NCBI GenBank assembly: GCA_009697815.1
Contig: WLRQ01000030.1
Span: 1 to 33,252, forward strand
DNA: 33,252 bases
From: Actinomycetota bacterium
GTDB lineage: Bacteria > Actinomycetota > Actinomycetes > S36-B12 > CAIYMF01
Direction of reading: 5' to 3'
Positions within the stretch are counted from its first letter, which is position 1; each line of letters opens with the position of its first letter. The translations under genes were made by a program, and so were the position numbers. Of this stretch, positions 1 through 7,935 are shown one piece after another. Under the pieces are notes generated by a model. The model ran no database searches. It was given only the letters and a program-made list of their open reading frames with translations, and had not been told where the DNA came from.

Positions 1-168
1 ATACTTCTTGGGGCGCATGTCATCGGCTCGACCGGCACGGAAGGGTGCGATGGCATCCCAGACGGGCAGCCACTTGTCCTGAACCGCGTGGACGTCGTAG
101 GTCTCGCGACCCTCGGCGGCGTCGCGGACGGTTCCTGGGGCGGACTCGGTCGGGTTGCTCGGCGTCAT
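1..168 (-). CDS. leuS: Leucyl-tRNA synthetase, N-terminal fragment (runs off window)
   Basis: The first 56 codons of leucyl-tRNA synthetase, which charges tRNA-Leu with leucine in the cytosol. The frame is open from ATG at 168 to the window edge. After about 20 variable residues the protein reads YDVHAVQDKWLPVW, then PFRAGRADDMRPKKY, the typical start of actinobacterial LeuS just before the HIGH region. The class I motifs lie outside the window. The Shine-Dalgarno is poor (only GAG about 10 bases before ATG). The start codon overlaps the stop of a 22-codon upstream ORF as ATGA, so translation may be coupled to it. leuS also lies near gpgP/rsfS in Streptomyces, which supports the call. Confidence 0.9.
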   Translation of the reverse strand, partial: MTPSNPTESAPGTVRDAAEGRETYDVHAVQDKWLPVWDAIAPFRAGRADDMRPKKY

Positions 169-335
169 GGCGTCATCTCGTCGGCGCGTGGGCCCAGGTA
201 CGACAAGCCCCCTCGCTCGGAGGGGAGTGCCATACCGGCGCTGTCAGCGTGGGCTAGCGGTGGTTGATCCGGCGCGGCCCGACGGGCAGCACAGGCCCCG
301 GATCACGCGCTCAGATTAGCCCACGCCACGCTGAC
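165..335 (-). promoter_or_regulatory. Structured leader of leuS with a 22-codon upstream ORF
   Basis: Intergenic leader on the leuS side. Seen: an 8-bp inverted repeat (265-272 with 298-305), a hairpin CCCCTC-GCTCG-GAGGGG (209-225), and an outer perfect 10-bp inverted repeat (247-256 with 317-326). An ORF from ATG at 233 to TGA at 165-167 encodes 22 residues beginning MALPSERGGLSYLG, with three Leu codons (CTC, TTG, CTG). Its stop overlaps the leuS ATG. It has no clear ribosome binding site. I see no T-box sequence. A role in leucine sensing or translational coupling is inference only. Confidence 0.4.
313..318 (-). promoter_or_regulatory. Candidate -10 box for leuS
   Basis: Minus-strand TAATCT, a good match to the sigma-70-type TANNNT box, placed so that transcription would start near 306 and give a leader of about 138 nt. 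No convincing -35 lies 16-18 bases upstream. It overlaps the outer arm of the 10-bp inverted repeat, so that repeat would not be fully transcribed from this start. Confidence 0.35.
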
Positions 336-385
336 GCAGACCGCCCGGGGCGGGCGCGCAACCGCGCTCACCTGGGCTGCCGCGG

Positions 386-1576
386 TCAGGCTGACGGCGG
401 AAAGGTGCCGTCGACGGTGAACACGTTCGGCAGGAGCCGTCCGCTCGTCGCGCGACGGACGTACATGTCCCGATCTGCCGACCAGACGAGGCGCTCAAGC
501 CCGCCCTCGTCCCACGGCTCGAGAACGGCTCGCCCCACACTGATCCTCAGCACGGCCAGCGCCGGGTCATCACTCTGCTGACGTGCGAGGTGGTTGTGGA
601 TCCGACGCTCAAGATCACGCGGTGGGAGGCCAGCTCCGAGCCCAATGACCACGAACTCGTCACCGCCCCACCGGGCCACAACATCGGTCGACCGTGACGT
701 CTCCTTGATGGCCTTCGCAACAGCCTCGATCACGCGATCGCCCGCGTCATGTCCCTGACCGTCGTTCACGGCCTTGAGCCCGTCAACGTCGAGGAAGGAG
801 CAATGGACCGCATCGCTCGAACGCCTGGCGACACCGACGATCTCGCGTCCGAGTAGGGCGAGGCCGCGACGGTTGTGCAGCCCGGTCACAGGATCCTCAG
901 TTGCGGCACGCTCGGCGGAGCGCACGGCCTCAGCCGCGACATCGATACTCGACCTGCGGACCATATTGATGACGGCGCCTAGCACCGTCGCGGTCAACAT
1001 GAACAGCATCCACTGACCCCACCCGCGGGCGGTACCGCCCACGAGCACGGCTCCTAGGCCCCAGACCAACCAGACCGACACCACCATGCCGATGAACCAG
1101 CGTTGAGACAGCAGCGCCGTGCCCGCGCCGACCAAGACAAGCAGGAAACTCACCGTTTCCTGAGGGTCGTTCGACAGCACCATGTGCGCCCCGGAATTGG
1201 CCGCGGTGAGTGCCACCAGACCAGCCATCACGTGGTGGGCCCACTCGCGCGGGATCCCCGAGCGCCAGGCCAGCAGGGCAACGAGCCCGGCAACTGCTGC
1301 CGACGCGCCGGCTATGGCGTTCAGCGCCGGGCCGAGTGAACTCCCGAGCACCAGAGGATGAACGAGGGTCATCCCGACGTAGAAAACAGAGAGCACCCCT
1401 GCCACGGGCGCGATGTTGGAGGCGACATCGGTCGCGTAGTCGACGCGCCGGACGCCACGTGCGCCCACGACCGCGCTCTCAACCCAGGATGGAGGAACTG
1501 ACATGCCCTGGTGTTCGACCTTTCTGGAGTCGATCTGAAGTGCTCGGCCCGACCAGATCCGGTGCGAGCATGACAT
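386..1576 (-). CDS. Membrane-bound GGDEF protein (probable diguanylate cyclase)
   Basis: Predicted to make cyclic di-GMP from two GTP at the membrane. The N-terminal half (about residues 50-215) is a run of hydrophobic helices with no sensor domain I recognise. The GGDEF domain starts at DPVTGLHNRRG (about residue 240). It keeps the metal and substrate motif FLDVDGLKAVND, the GHDAGD motif and the signature WGGDEF near residue 303. RSTD lies five residues before GGDEF, which matches the RxxD inhibitory I-site. It begins two bases after the stop of the neighbouring GGDEF gene, so the two are probably co-transcribed. ATG at 1576 has a weak ribosome site; ATG at 1504 (residue 25) is a plausible alternative. 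No EAL or HD-GYP domain is attached. Confidence 0.85.
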   Translation of the reverse strand: MSCSHRIWSGRALQIDSRKVEHQGMSVPPSWVESAVVGARGVRRVDYATDVASNIAPVAGVLSVFYVGMTLVHPLVLGSSLGPALNAIAGASAAVAGLVALLAWRSGIPREWAHHVMAGLVALTAANSGAHMVLSNDPQETVSFLLVLVGAGTALLSQRWFIGMVVSVWLVWGLGAVLVGGTARGWGQWMLFMLTATVLGAVINMVRRSSIDVAAEAVRSAERAATEDPVTGLHNRRGLALLGREIVGVARRSSDAVHCSFLDVDGLKAVNDGQGHDAGDRVIEAVAKAIKETSRSTDVVARWGGDEFVVIGLGAGLPPRDLERRIHNHLARQQSDDPALAVLRISVGRAVLEPWDEGGLERLVWSADRDMYVRRATSGRLLPNVFTVDGTFPPSA

Positions 1577-1578
1577 CC

Positions 1579-2703
1579 CTAGGGCGCCGGAATCTCGCCG
1601 ACCCCAGCACCCGAGAGGGGTTCCGCGAGGCCGGCACGCCGGAGTGCCCGACGCCGGTACATGTCCGCATCAGCCAGCTCGATGAGATGGGCCAGCGAGA
1701 CGTCCACCGCCGGACGGGCAGCAGACCCGACCGAGAGCCAGCCACCCCACACCTCGGGGGCGGGGTTTGCCCGGGAGAATCCTTCGGCAATGGCCTGTTC
1801 GAGAGTCTCGAGCAGGGGGCCATCACCGATTCCGACCACCACGAATTCATCACCCCCCCATCGCACGACCAGGTCGCTGGCTCGACACAGGCGTCGGATC
1901 GCGTCGCCGGCGGCTGCAATGACGAGGTCGCCCGCGTCGTGCCCGGCGCGGTCATTGACCCCCTTGAGACCGTCGACATCAACGAACATGGCGAAGACCG
2001 GCAGCCGCAGGCGCTCGGCCTGGGCCCGCAGCACTGGGAAAAGATTGGTCAGCCCTCGACGGGTGGCCAGACCCGTGAGAACGTCTTCGGACACCTGCTG
2101 CTCGAGTGCGATCTGAGTGTCGGCGAGGTGGTCAAGTGCTCGACTGCGCGCCAAGTGGATGCTCGTGGACGCCACGGCGGCGACAAGGAGCAGCATGAAC
2201 CAACGTTCGGTGTGGCCGTCGCCTGCTACCTGGGAGTCGACCAGTACTACCGCGACGAGAGCGGCACCACCCAGGGAGGTGACGCTCGCGATGAACTCGA
2301 CCATCGAGATGGCGAACGCTCCCGCGAAGATCACCATGATCACGAGGTAGCAGAGGTCGGAGTCGAAAGCGGTGCGGGAGTAGGTGTAGACCAATGACGC
2401 CCCGACCGCCATCGCCACCACCGTGAACAGCAGCCCGGAATAGCGATCAGCGACACGCACCACATGAAGCAGCGCCACGAGAGCAGCGCACAGCAAGGCG
2501 GGGAGCAGACTCGATACGAGCCGCCACATCGACGAGCCGTCATCGAGGTGTGACATGGAGTCAAGGATCCCGAACACCACCAGCAGCGAGCCCATGGCCG
2601 GAGCGACCCATCTGATCTCACGCATACCCGCCTGGCGCATGACGCGTCGACGCGCGTCGATGATGTCGGGAGATTCCGCGTGCACGCACACAGGGTAAGG
2701 CAA
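1579..2703 (-). CDS. Membrane-bound GGDEF protein (probable diguanylate cyclase), paralogue
   Basis: Second GGDEF protein with the same design as its downstream neighbour. A multi-helix membrane region spans about residues 30-190, a short linker follows (LADTQIALEQQVSED), then a GGDEF domain. The domain has FVDVDGLKGVND, GHDAGD and WGGDEF near residue 281. RASD five residues earlier fits the inhibitory I-site, so both enzymes look catalytically intact and product-inhibited. The two are clearly homologous and probably arose by tandem duplication. The longest frame uses TTG at 2703. ATG at 2640 or 2625 may be the true start, because TTGACC and TACCCT promoter-like hexamers lie just before or inside the extended N-terminus. 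The sensed signal is unknown. Confidence 0.83.
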   Translation of the reverse strand: MPYPVCVHAESPDIIDARRRVMRQAGMREIRWVAPAMGSLLVVFGILDSMSHLDDGSSMWRLVSSLLPALLCAALVALLHVVRVADRYSGLLFTVVAMAVGASLVYTYSRTAFDSDLCYLVIMVIFAGAFAISMVEFIASVTSLGGAALVAVVLVDSQVAGDGHTERWFMLLLVAAVASTSIHLARSRALDHLADTQIALEQQVSEDVLTGLATRRGLTNLFPVLRAQAERLRLPVFAMFVDVDGLKGVNDRAGHDAGDLVIAAAGDAIRRLCRASDLVVRWGGDEFVVVGIGDGPLLETLEQAIAEGFSRANPAPEVWGGWLSVGSAARPAVDVSLAHLIELADADMYRRRALRRAGLAEPLSGAGVGEIPAP

Positions 2704-2763
2704 ACGTCAACGGTCAAAGGCCGCTGGAGGGCACCTGAGAAAGGTGGAATGCGAAGATTTCTG

Positions 2764-2838
<75 letters not shown>

Positions 2839-2856
2839 GTGCGGTCGTGCTGGGGA

Positions 2857-2862
2857 ATCATA
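2857..2862 (-). promoter_or_regulatory. -10 box of tRNA-Ala
   Basis: Minus-strand TATGAT, close to the TATAAT consensus. It would start transcription about 12 bases before the mature tRNA 5' end. An 18-base spacer leads to TTCATC, a weak -35. The position immediately upstream of a tRNA and the strong hexamer make this credible. Confidence 0.6.
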
Positions 2863-2957
2863 ACGGCGAGGATGCCCAGAGATGAAATCGACCCTGACAC
2901 GATCGATGAGGTCTCGACACTCGGCGAATCGGCTGCCCTCAGGCCGATGATCGCCGA

Positions 2958-3599
2958 TCAGGCCTCGTCGCCGACAACGTCCTCAGGCAGCGAGCGGGCA
3001 TTGTGCTCAACGAGCCGCCAGCGTGAATCGGACTGTTCCTCGAGCACCGACCAGGCACAGTTCACCAGACCTCCGAGGGCGGTCCAGTGCTCGATCGGAA
3101 GCCCGAGAAGCTCTCCGATTCCGGCGCGCGCAGCACCACCATGAGTGGCGATGACCACGGTGCCTCCCGGAGGGAGATCCTCCACGTGACGGCGCACCGC
3201 CGCGGCCACACGTGCCGCCACCTCCGTGCGAGTCTCGCCACCACCCGGGCGGACGTCGGCACCTGCCGCCCACTGGCCGAACACCTCGCCGTCGCGCTCG
3301 GCGATCTCATCACGAACCAGGCCTTGCCAGCTGCCGGCGAACGTCTCACGCAGCTCAGGGTCGGTCGAGACCTCGAGCCCCACTAGATCGGCGAGGATCT
3401 GGGCGGTGGCACGGGCGCGGTCAAGATCGCTGGCAACGATGCGGTGGGGTCCGAGAGTCGCGAGGTCGCGCGCGGCCCGTTCGGCTTGGGCGACACCAAC
3501 ATCATCGAGGGGAATGTCGGTGGTTCCCTGGAACCGCGACTCGGCGTTCCACGAGGTACGTCCGTGACGCCACAGCACCACGCGCCGACGGGAAGTCAT
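2958..3599 (-). CDS. gpgP: Histidine phosphatase family protein, probable glucosyl-3-phosphoglycerate phosphatase
   Basis: A 213-residue branch-1 histidine phosphatase (phosphoglycerate mutase fold). The RHG catalytic motif is at residues 11-13 (phosphate-accepting His12). Arg61 lies in SDLDRARATAQ, Glu85 in LRETFAGSWQG, and the second histidine is in IATHGG (His153). In Mycobacterium tuberculosis the gene in the same place, directly after rsfS, is GpgP (Rv2419c), which dephosphorylates glucosyl-3-phosphoglycerate on the way to methylglucose polysaccharides. The motifs WQGL, GGE(T/S)R and ALGG are shared with it. Position and similarity support this assignment, but other phosphatases of the family look alike, so the substrate is inferred. 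Its ATG overlaps the rsfS stop by ATGA, so it is the last gene of that operon. tRNA-Ala lies downstream. Confidence 0.75.
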   Translation of the reverse strand: MTSRRRVVLWRHGRTSWNAESRFQGTTDIPLDDVGVAQAERAARDLATLGPHRIVASDLDRARATAQILADLVGLEVSTDPELRETFAGSWQGLVRDEIAERDGEVFGQWAAGADVRPGGGETRTEVAARVAAAVRRHVEDLPPGGTVVIATHGGAARAGIGELLGLPIEHWTALGGLVNCAWSVLEEQSDSRWRLVEHNARSLPEDVVGDEA

Positions 3600-3988
3600 C
3601 CCGCGTCGTGCGCGCTGCTCGGACGGTTCACGGACTCCGGAAGCTCGATGCGCGGGCCGTCTTTCCAGAGCTTGTCGAGGCCGTAGTGGCTGCGCTCCTC
3701 GACGTGCTGGACGTGGACGACGACGTCGCCGTAGTCGAGCAGGACCCAGCGACCCTCGCGCTCGCCCTCACGTCGAATGGGGTCGATGTCCATCTCGTCC
3801 AAGCGCGCCTCGACGCCGTCGACGATGGCCTTGACCTGCCGGTCGTTGCTGGCCGAGCAGAGCAGGAAGATGTCGGAGATCACCAGGGTCTCGGAAACGT
3901 CGAGGGCGACGATGTCCTCGGCCAGCTTCTCCGACGCAGCCTCGGCGGCGGCGAACGCCAGCTCGAGTGCGCGGGCGGATGCGGTCAC
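3596..3988 (-). CDS. rsfS: Ribosome silencing factor RsfS
   Basis: A 130-residue RsfS (Iojap/DUF143) protein. It binds ribosomal protein uL14 on the large subunit and blocks subunit joining when nutrients are low. Family motifs seen: KLAEDIVALDVS, VISDIFLLCSASNDRQV, REGEREGRWVLLDYGDVVVHVQ and HYGLDKLWKDGP. I chose GTG at 3988 because it has a GAGG ribosome site 8 bases upstream and gives the same N-terminus as the M. tuberculosis protein. An in-frame ATG at 4048 would add 20 residues without family similarity. It follows the LCP gene by 131 bases and overlaps gpgP by 4, matching the conserved nadD-rsfS-gpgP order. Confidence 0.92.
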   Translation of the reverse strand: MTASARALELAFAAAEAASEKLAEDIVALDVSETLVISDIFLLCSASNDRQVKAIVDGVEARLDEMDIDPIRREGEREGRWVLLDYGDVVVHVQHVEERSHYGLDKLWKDGPRIELPESVNRPSSAHDAG

Positions 3989-4119
3989 GAGGTGCCTCAC
4001 TTCATGGGGATGCGGGATGTCAGTGCGCGGTGCGGGCAGACCCCCCATGCTCTCACGGCGACCGGGTGAGCCCTACCGTGCGACGCGGGCGTGCCCCGGA
4101 CTGGTCGAACGATCTCGCG

Positions 4120-5376
4120 CTACGCGGCCGGGGGGATGAAGTCAGCCCCGAGGACCACGATCACATCAGCGACACTCTGACCCACCGAGGCGACTCGCAC
4201 CGAAGTGGCGGGAACCTTCAGAGCCATCGCGATGGCCTGGCCCCAGGCTCGGGCGGCGGCGCCCGCGTCGGGGATCACAATCTCGGTGGTCTCATGATCG
4301 AAGGACGGCGCATTTCTCCCGTTGACGAAGGTGAAGCCGGCATCGACGAGGGCGGTGCGCGCCGCTGTGTTGAGCCCAGGTGACCCGACCCCGTTCTCGA
4401 CGAATACGCGCACCTGGGAGTTCGCCCCCGGGGTACGCATCGCACCCGGTAGGAGCTCGGCCACCATCGCGGCCGCCGCGACGTTGTCCAGGCTCAGCAT
4501 CGCGGGGTTCGACGTGGAGCCCCCCGTGTCGATCGAGGTCACCGGCAGGCTCCGGTAGGCGATGTCATCGGAGAGGACCGCCGCCCGCAAACCCACGAAG
4601 AAGTCCGCCACCTCCCCGGTGGACACCGATGCCTTCGCTGACGCCCCCAGCCCGGTGAAGATCGCTTCGACCTTGGTCCGGTCGGATGGCAGTTGTGTGG
4701 TGATGCGTTCGAGCACCGCTCGGAACCGGGTGCTCCTGGCACTGTCGGCCTCGTCCGGAGCGAGGTAGGTCGCGAACGCGGCCGCCGCCGGGCCTTGGAG
4801 CAGCTGGCCTGAGCCAACGGGTATCAGCACGGTGTCGGTGCCGTCCGTGGCCGTGGCCATCACTGGGACGTCCACATCGACGACGACTCCGCCCACTGCG
4901 TCCACGAGGGCCGACAGGCCCAGCGTGTCCAGGGCGACGGTGGCGTCGATCGTGACCCCGATCGCGTCGCTGAGCGCATCGGCCGTGACGGCGAGGTCGG
5001 GCAACCGTGCGATTTCACCGAAGGGCATGGTGCCACCCGTCGCGACGTCCAGCGCCATGGTCGACGGGATCATGATGACGTTGGCGCGCCCGGACGGCCC
5101 CCCCGTCGAGAGCAGGGCGCTGTCGAGGGCGAGCCCCTCGGCACTCTTGACCTGGAAGAGCATCGTCGGTTGGGTCGAAGTCGGCGATGTCGAGGGAACC
5201 GCGATGGCGGGGTCAGCACTCGGACGAACGATCACCGCCCACGCGACGACGATCGCCGCGAGAAGCCCGATCACAACACCGCTCACGATCAACGCGCGGC
5301 GTCGGGACGTCCGGGCTGAGAGCAGCGCTGCGACGTCGATCGACCTGCGCCGTGCGGCACGCGCACTGTCGGTCAC
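4120..5376 (-). CDS. LCP-family (LytR-CpsA-Psr) protein with LytR C-terminal domain, possibly degenerate
   Basis: A 418-residue membrane-anchored extracytoplasmic protein. A basic N-terminus precedes one membrane segment (about residues 28-50) and a Pro/Ser/Thr-rich linker. An LCP-like domain spans about 80-245, recognisable from [16 protein letters not shown] and a late [15 protein letters not shown] stretch. A LytR_C domain lies at about 320-410 ([14 protein letters not shown]...). LCP enzymes move glycopolymers from lipid carriers to peptidoglycan. The conserved arginine-containing motif that usually follows the first strand (SIPRD type) is not evident; the matching stretch reads [10 protein letters not shown]. 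Catalytic competence is therefore uncertain. GTG at 5376 overlaps the nadD stop (GTGA). A LytR gene occupies the same slot between nadD and rsfS in Streptomyces. Confidence 0.75.
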   Translation of the reverse strand: MTDSARAARRRSIDVAALLSARTSRRRALIVSGVVIGLLAAIVVAWAVIVRPSADPAIAVPSTSPTSTQPTMLFQVKSAEGLALDSALLSTGGPSGRANVIMIPSTMALDVATGGTMPFGEIARLPDLAVTADALSDAIGVTIDATVALDTLGLSALVDAVGGVVVDVDVPVMATATDGTDTVLIPVGSGQLLQGPAAAAFATYLAPDEADSARSTRFRAVLERITTQLPSDRTKVEAIFTGLGASAKASVSTGEVADFFVGLRAAVLSDDIAYRSLPVTSIDTGGSTSNPAMLSLDNVAAAAMVAELLPGAMRTPGANSQVRVFVENGVGSPGLNTAARTALVDAGFTFVNGRNAPSFDHETTEIVIPDAGAAARAWGQAIAMALKVPATSVRVASVGQSVADVIVVLGADFIPPAA

Positions 5377-5975
5377 TCGGGCGACACCTGGTAGAGGCGA
5401 CGCTTCGCGATGTACTCGCGCACGCCATCAGGGACGAGATAGCGCAAGGGCTCGCCGCGCTGGACGCGCTCACGGCAATCGGTCGAGGAGATCGCGAGCG
5501 CGGGAATCTCGACGAGCGTGACGGAGCCGGGCGGTAGCCCGGGATCGCTCAGCACATGGCCGGGGCGGGTCACGCCTACGAAGTGCGCAAGAGAAACCAC
5601 CTCGGAGGCATCACGCCAGTCGGCGATCGAGGCGAGGGCATCGGCACCGGTGATGAAGAACAGCTCGACGTCCTTGCCCGAGGACTCAAACGCTGATCGG
5701 AGCTCGCGCAGCGTATCGACGGTGTAGGTGGGACCGTCACGGTCGACGTCGACCCGACTGACCGCAAATCTCGGATCACCCGCGGTGGCGATGACCGTCA
5801 TCAGGTAGCGGTCCTCGGCAGGGGTGACATCACGCTCGAGCTTCTGCCAGGGCTGCCCCGTGGGCACGAAGACGACTTCGTCGAGCCCGAACCGGTGAGC
5901 CACTTCGGACGCGGCTACGAGGTGGCCGTGATGGATGGGATCGAATGTGCCGCCCATCACCCCCACGCGACGCAT
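5373..5975 (-). CDS. nadD: Nicotinate-nucleotide adenylyltransferase
   Basis: A 200-residue NadD, which joins nicotinate mononucleotide and ATP to form deamido-NAD in the cytosolic NAD pathway. The nucleotidyltransferase signature [12 protein letters not shown] is at residues 8-19. Also seen are [17 protein letters not shown] and the late motif [11 protein letters not shown], the family ISST(x)xR element that contacts ATP. Length is normal. ATG at 5975 has GGGGAG 8 bases upstream. It sits 23 bases after a small membrane-protein gene and overlaps the LCP gene by 4 bases. Confidence 0.96.
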   Translation of the reverse strand: MRRVGVMGGTFDPIHHGHLVAASEVAHRFGLDEVVFVPTGQPWQKLERDVTPAEDRYLMTVIATAGDPRFAVSRVDVDRDGPTYTVDTLRELRSAFESSGKDVELFFITGADALASIADWRDASEVVSLAHFVGVTRPGHVLSDPGLPPGSVTLVEIPALAISSTDCRERVQRGEPLRYLVPDGVREYIAKRRLYQVSPE

Positions 5976-5998
5976 CGCCGCGACTCCCCCGACGCCGA

Positions 5999-6142
5999 TC
6001 AGCGGTCAGCGTTGAACTGCATGACCACAACGAGCAGGAGCACGAGGATCACCATGGCCAGACCCCCGAAGAACCACTTGCTGGGATCCAGCGTGATCTC
6101 GTTGACGACAGTGTCCTCAGCCAGCCTTGCAACGGCGCTCAT
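5999..6142 (-). CDS. Small single-span membrane protein (47 aa)
   Basis: A 47-residue protein in the proA-nadD gap. It starts at ATG 6142 with a strong ribosome site (GAGGGG 8 bases upstream) and stops at TGA 5999-6001. The N-terminal half is polar and acidic ([20 protein letters not shown]). One membrane helix follows (about residues 24-41, [18 protein letters not shown]), then a short NADR tail. I know of similar short, single-helix proteins of unknown function just upstream of nadD in other Actinobacteria, for example Streptomyces, with an acidic N-terminus and a P-x-W/F element before the helix. It lies 86 bases after proA and 23 before nadD, so it is probably part of the operon. Function unknown. 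Confidence 0.75.
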   Translation of the reverse strand: MSAVARLAEDTVVNEITLDPSKWFFGGLAMVILVLLLVVVMQFNADR

Positions 6143-6228
6143 CGTCCATCCCCTCACACGTCGAACCCAAGCCCACGTCGTGGGTCAGGTCACGATACCA
6201 ACGAGTGTGTCCGGACTCGCCCAGCGGC

Positions 6229-7509
6229 TCACGACCTGACGTGTCCATCCCCCGTGACGACATAGGTCGTGCTCGTGAGTTCGGAGAGTCCCATCGGCCC
6301 CCGGGCATGAAGCTTTTGGGTCGAGATTCCGATCTCGGCGCCGAATCCGAACTCGCCGCCATCGGTGAACCGGGTCGAGGCATTGATCATGACCACCGCA
6401 GAGTCGACACCGGTGACAAACGAGGAAATCGCGGTCGCCGAGTCAGAAACGATCGCCTCGGTGTGCCCTGAGGACCAGCGACGGATGTGGCGCAGGGCCT
6501 CATCGACGTCGTCGACGATCCCCGCCGCGATGTCGAGGGAGTAGTACTCGGCGCCCCAGTCCTCATCGGTGACGGAAGAGAACGAGATACCAGCAGCGCG
6601 AGCGTAAGGAGCGATCCGGGCGTCCCCATGGATGGTGACACCCCGCTCATGGAGGGCATTCAGCGCACGCGGGAGGAAGGAGTCGGCGACAGCCGAGTGC
6701 ACCAGGAAGGTCTCTGCGGCGTTGCACACGCTCACGCGCTGGGTCTTGGAGTTCACCAGGATCGCGACGGCCTTGTCGAGATCAGCGTGCTCATCGATGT
6801 AGACGTGGCAGTTACCCACGCCCGTTTCGATGACCGGGACCGTGGATCCCTCGACGACCGAACGGATCAACGCCTCACCCCCGCGGGGGATCAGAACATC
6901 GACGAGCCCGCGCGCCGTCATCAGGTGCGTGACCGACTCGCGGGTGCGCCCCGGGACCATCGCGATCGCATCGACCGGAAGTCCCTGTGCGGCAAGCGCT
7001 TCGCGCATGACGTCGATCAGCACCTCATTGGAGTCGTGCCCAGCGGAGGATCCCCGCAGGAGTGCGACATTCCCGCTCTTGAGTGCGAGCACCGCCGCGT
7101 CCACTGTCACGTTCGGCCGCGACTCGTAGACCATGCCGATGACCCCGAGAGGAACCCGAACCTGACGGATGTCGAGGCCGTTAGGGAGGGTGTAGCCCCG
7201 CACGACCTCGCCGATCGGGTCGGCTAGTGCTGCCACGTCGCGCACCGACTCGGCGATCGCTCGCAAGCGATCCGGGGTGAGTGTGAGGCGATCGATGATC
7301 GCGGCGTCCACATCGCTGGCAACAGCCCGTGCGACATCACGCTCATTTGCCTCGACAATGCGCGGGATCGCCGCCTCGAGCGCATCGGCGATGGCTCGCA
7401 AGGCGGCGTCCTTACGACTGCGGTGCAATGCACGCAGGACAACCGCGGCCTCACGGCCACGGCGTGCGACCTCCAGAACGGCCTCGCGCGTGGACGACGT
7501 GTCACTCAT
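6229..7509 (-). CDS. proA: Gamma-glutamyl phosphate reductase
   Basis: A 426-residue ProA, the NADPH-dependent enzyme that reduces glutamyl-5-phosphate to glutamate semialdehyde, the second step of proline synthesis. Clear family motifs are [17 protein letters not shown], the phosphate-binding [11 protein letters not shown], and the catalytic cysteine in [13 protein letters not shown]. Also present are IPRGGEALI and, near the C-terminus, [20 protein letters not shown]. Length is typical. It lies in one operon direction with proB, separated from it by one small gene. ATG at 7509 is preceded by TAGGCT seven bases upstream, so the gene may also be expressed from a near-leaderless promoter. Confidence 0.97.
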   Translation of the reverse strand: MSDTSSTREAVLEVARRGREAAVVLRALHRSRKDAALRAIADALEAAIPRIVEANERDVARAVASDVDAAIIDRLTLTPDRLRAIAESVRDVAALADPIGEVVRGYTLPNGLDIRQVRVPLGVIGMVYESRPNVTVDAAVLALKSGNVALLRGSSAGHDSNEVLIDVMREALAAQGLPVDAIAMVPGRTRESVTHLMTARGLVDVLIPRGGEALIRSVVEGSTVPVIETGVGNCHVYIDEHADLDKAVAILVNSKTQRVSVCNAAETFLVHSAVADSFLPRALNALHERGVTIHGDARIAPYARAAGISFSSVTDEDWGAEYYSLDIAAGIVDDVDEALRHIRRWSSGHTEAIVSDSATAISSFVTGVDSAVVMINASTRFTDGGEFGFGAEIGISTQKLHARGPMGLSELTSTTYVVTGDGHVRS

Positions 7510-7516
7510 GGGACGC

Positions 7517-7522
7517 AGCCTA
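7517..7522 (-). promoter_or_regulatory. Possible start-proximal -10 box of proA
   Basis: Minus-strand TAGGCT ends seven bases before the proA ATG, the spacing expected for a leaderless transcript in Actinobacteria. The same stretch contains AGG, which could instead be a distant ribosome site, so the reading is ambiguous. Confidence 0.3.
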
Positions 7523-7575
7523 GGAGGTGGTGATCGGCCACATCAGCCGCGGGTGCGGCGACGGCACCAGGCGCA

Positions 7576-7923
7576 TCACGCGAACGGAGCCACTCCGTCG
7601 ATCACCAGGGGCCGATGAGGTTCCGCGCAACGCGAGCGGTAGATGGCCCGTTCCAGGATCTCAAGGCCGACGACGTGCCAGCGGGGAAGACCCGCCGATG
7701 CCCGATGCTCGGGCCACAGGCTCAGCGCGAGATCGGTCGCCGTCGCGACATCTGGTGCCTCTTCCCAGTAGTGGACCTCCGCATGGTCGACGGCGTAGCG
7801 GCCCGACAACATGAACGGGTGCTCATAGCTCAGACACTCGAGCCCGTCGTGGATCTGCGCGAGGGTGACGGGAGGGCCAGCGACGGTGAGGGTGACATGC
7901 CAGAAGACCGAGCTTTCCATCAC
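7576..7923 (-). CDS. Conserved hypothetical protein between proB and proA
   Basis: A 115-residue soluble protein with no signal peptide or membrane helix. The sequence is rich in aromatic and charged residues. It includes SVFWHVTLTVAGPPV, LECLSYEHPFMLSGRYA, AEVHYWEEAPD and WPEHRASAGLPRWHVVGLEIL. I recognise this pattern as a protein family of unknown function found near proA/proB in Actinobacteria, but I know no activity for it. It starts 12 bases after the proB stop and ends 66 bases before proA, so it is translated within the same operon. The start could be Met1 or Met2. I do not assign a function. Confidence 0.75.
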   Translation of the reverse strand: MMESSVFWHVTLTVAGPPVTLAQIHDGLECLSYEHPFMLSGRYAVDHAEVHYWEEAPDVATATDLALSLWPEHRASAGLPRWHVVGLEILERAIYRSRCAEPHRPLVIDGVAPFA

Positions 7924-7935
7924 ACCTCCCTCTGG

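Noticed and set aside
169-385. A T-box riboswitch before leuS
   Set aside because: No AGGGTGGNACCGCG-like T-box sequence and no specifier loop could be found, although the leader is structured.
1210-2397. A 395-codon plus-strand ORF across the GGDEF pair
   Set aside because: It crosses two real minus-strand genes and shows only compositional bias.
2643-2654. 12-bp perfect palindrome CGCGTCGACGCG near the start of the second GGDEF gene
   Set aside because: Built only of CG-rich steps in a high-GC region and probably coding; chance occurrence is likely. It would matter only if the gene starts at 2640 or 2625.
2732-2746. Hairpin CACCT-GAGAA-AGGTG as tRNA-Ala terminator
   Set aside because: Only five base pairs and no T run; too weak to call.
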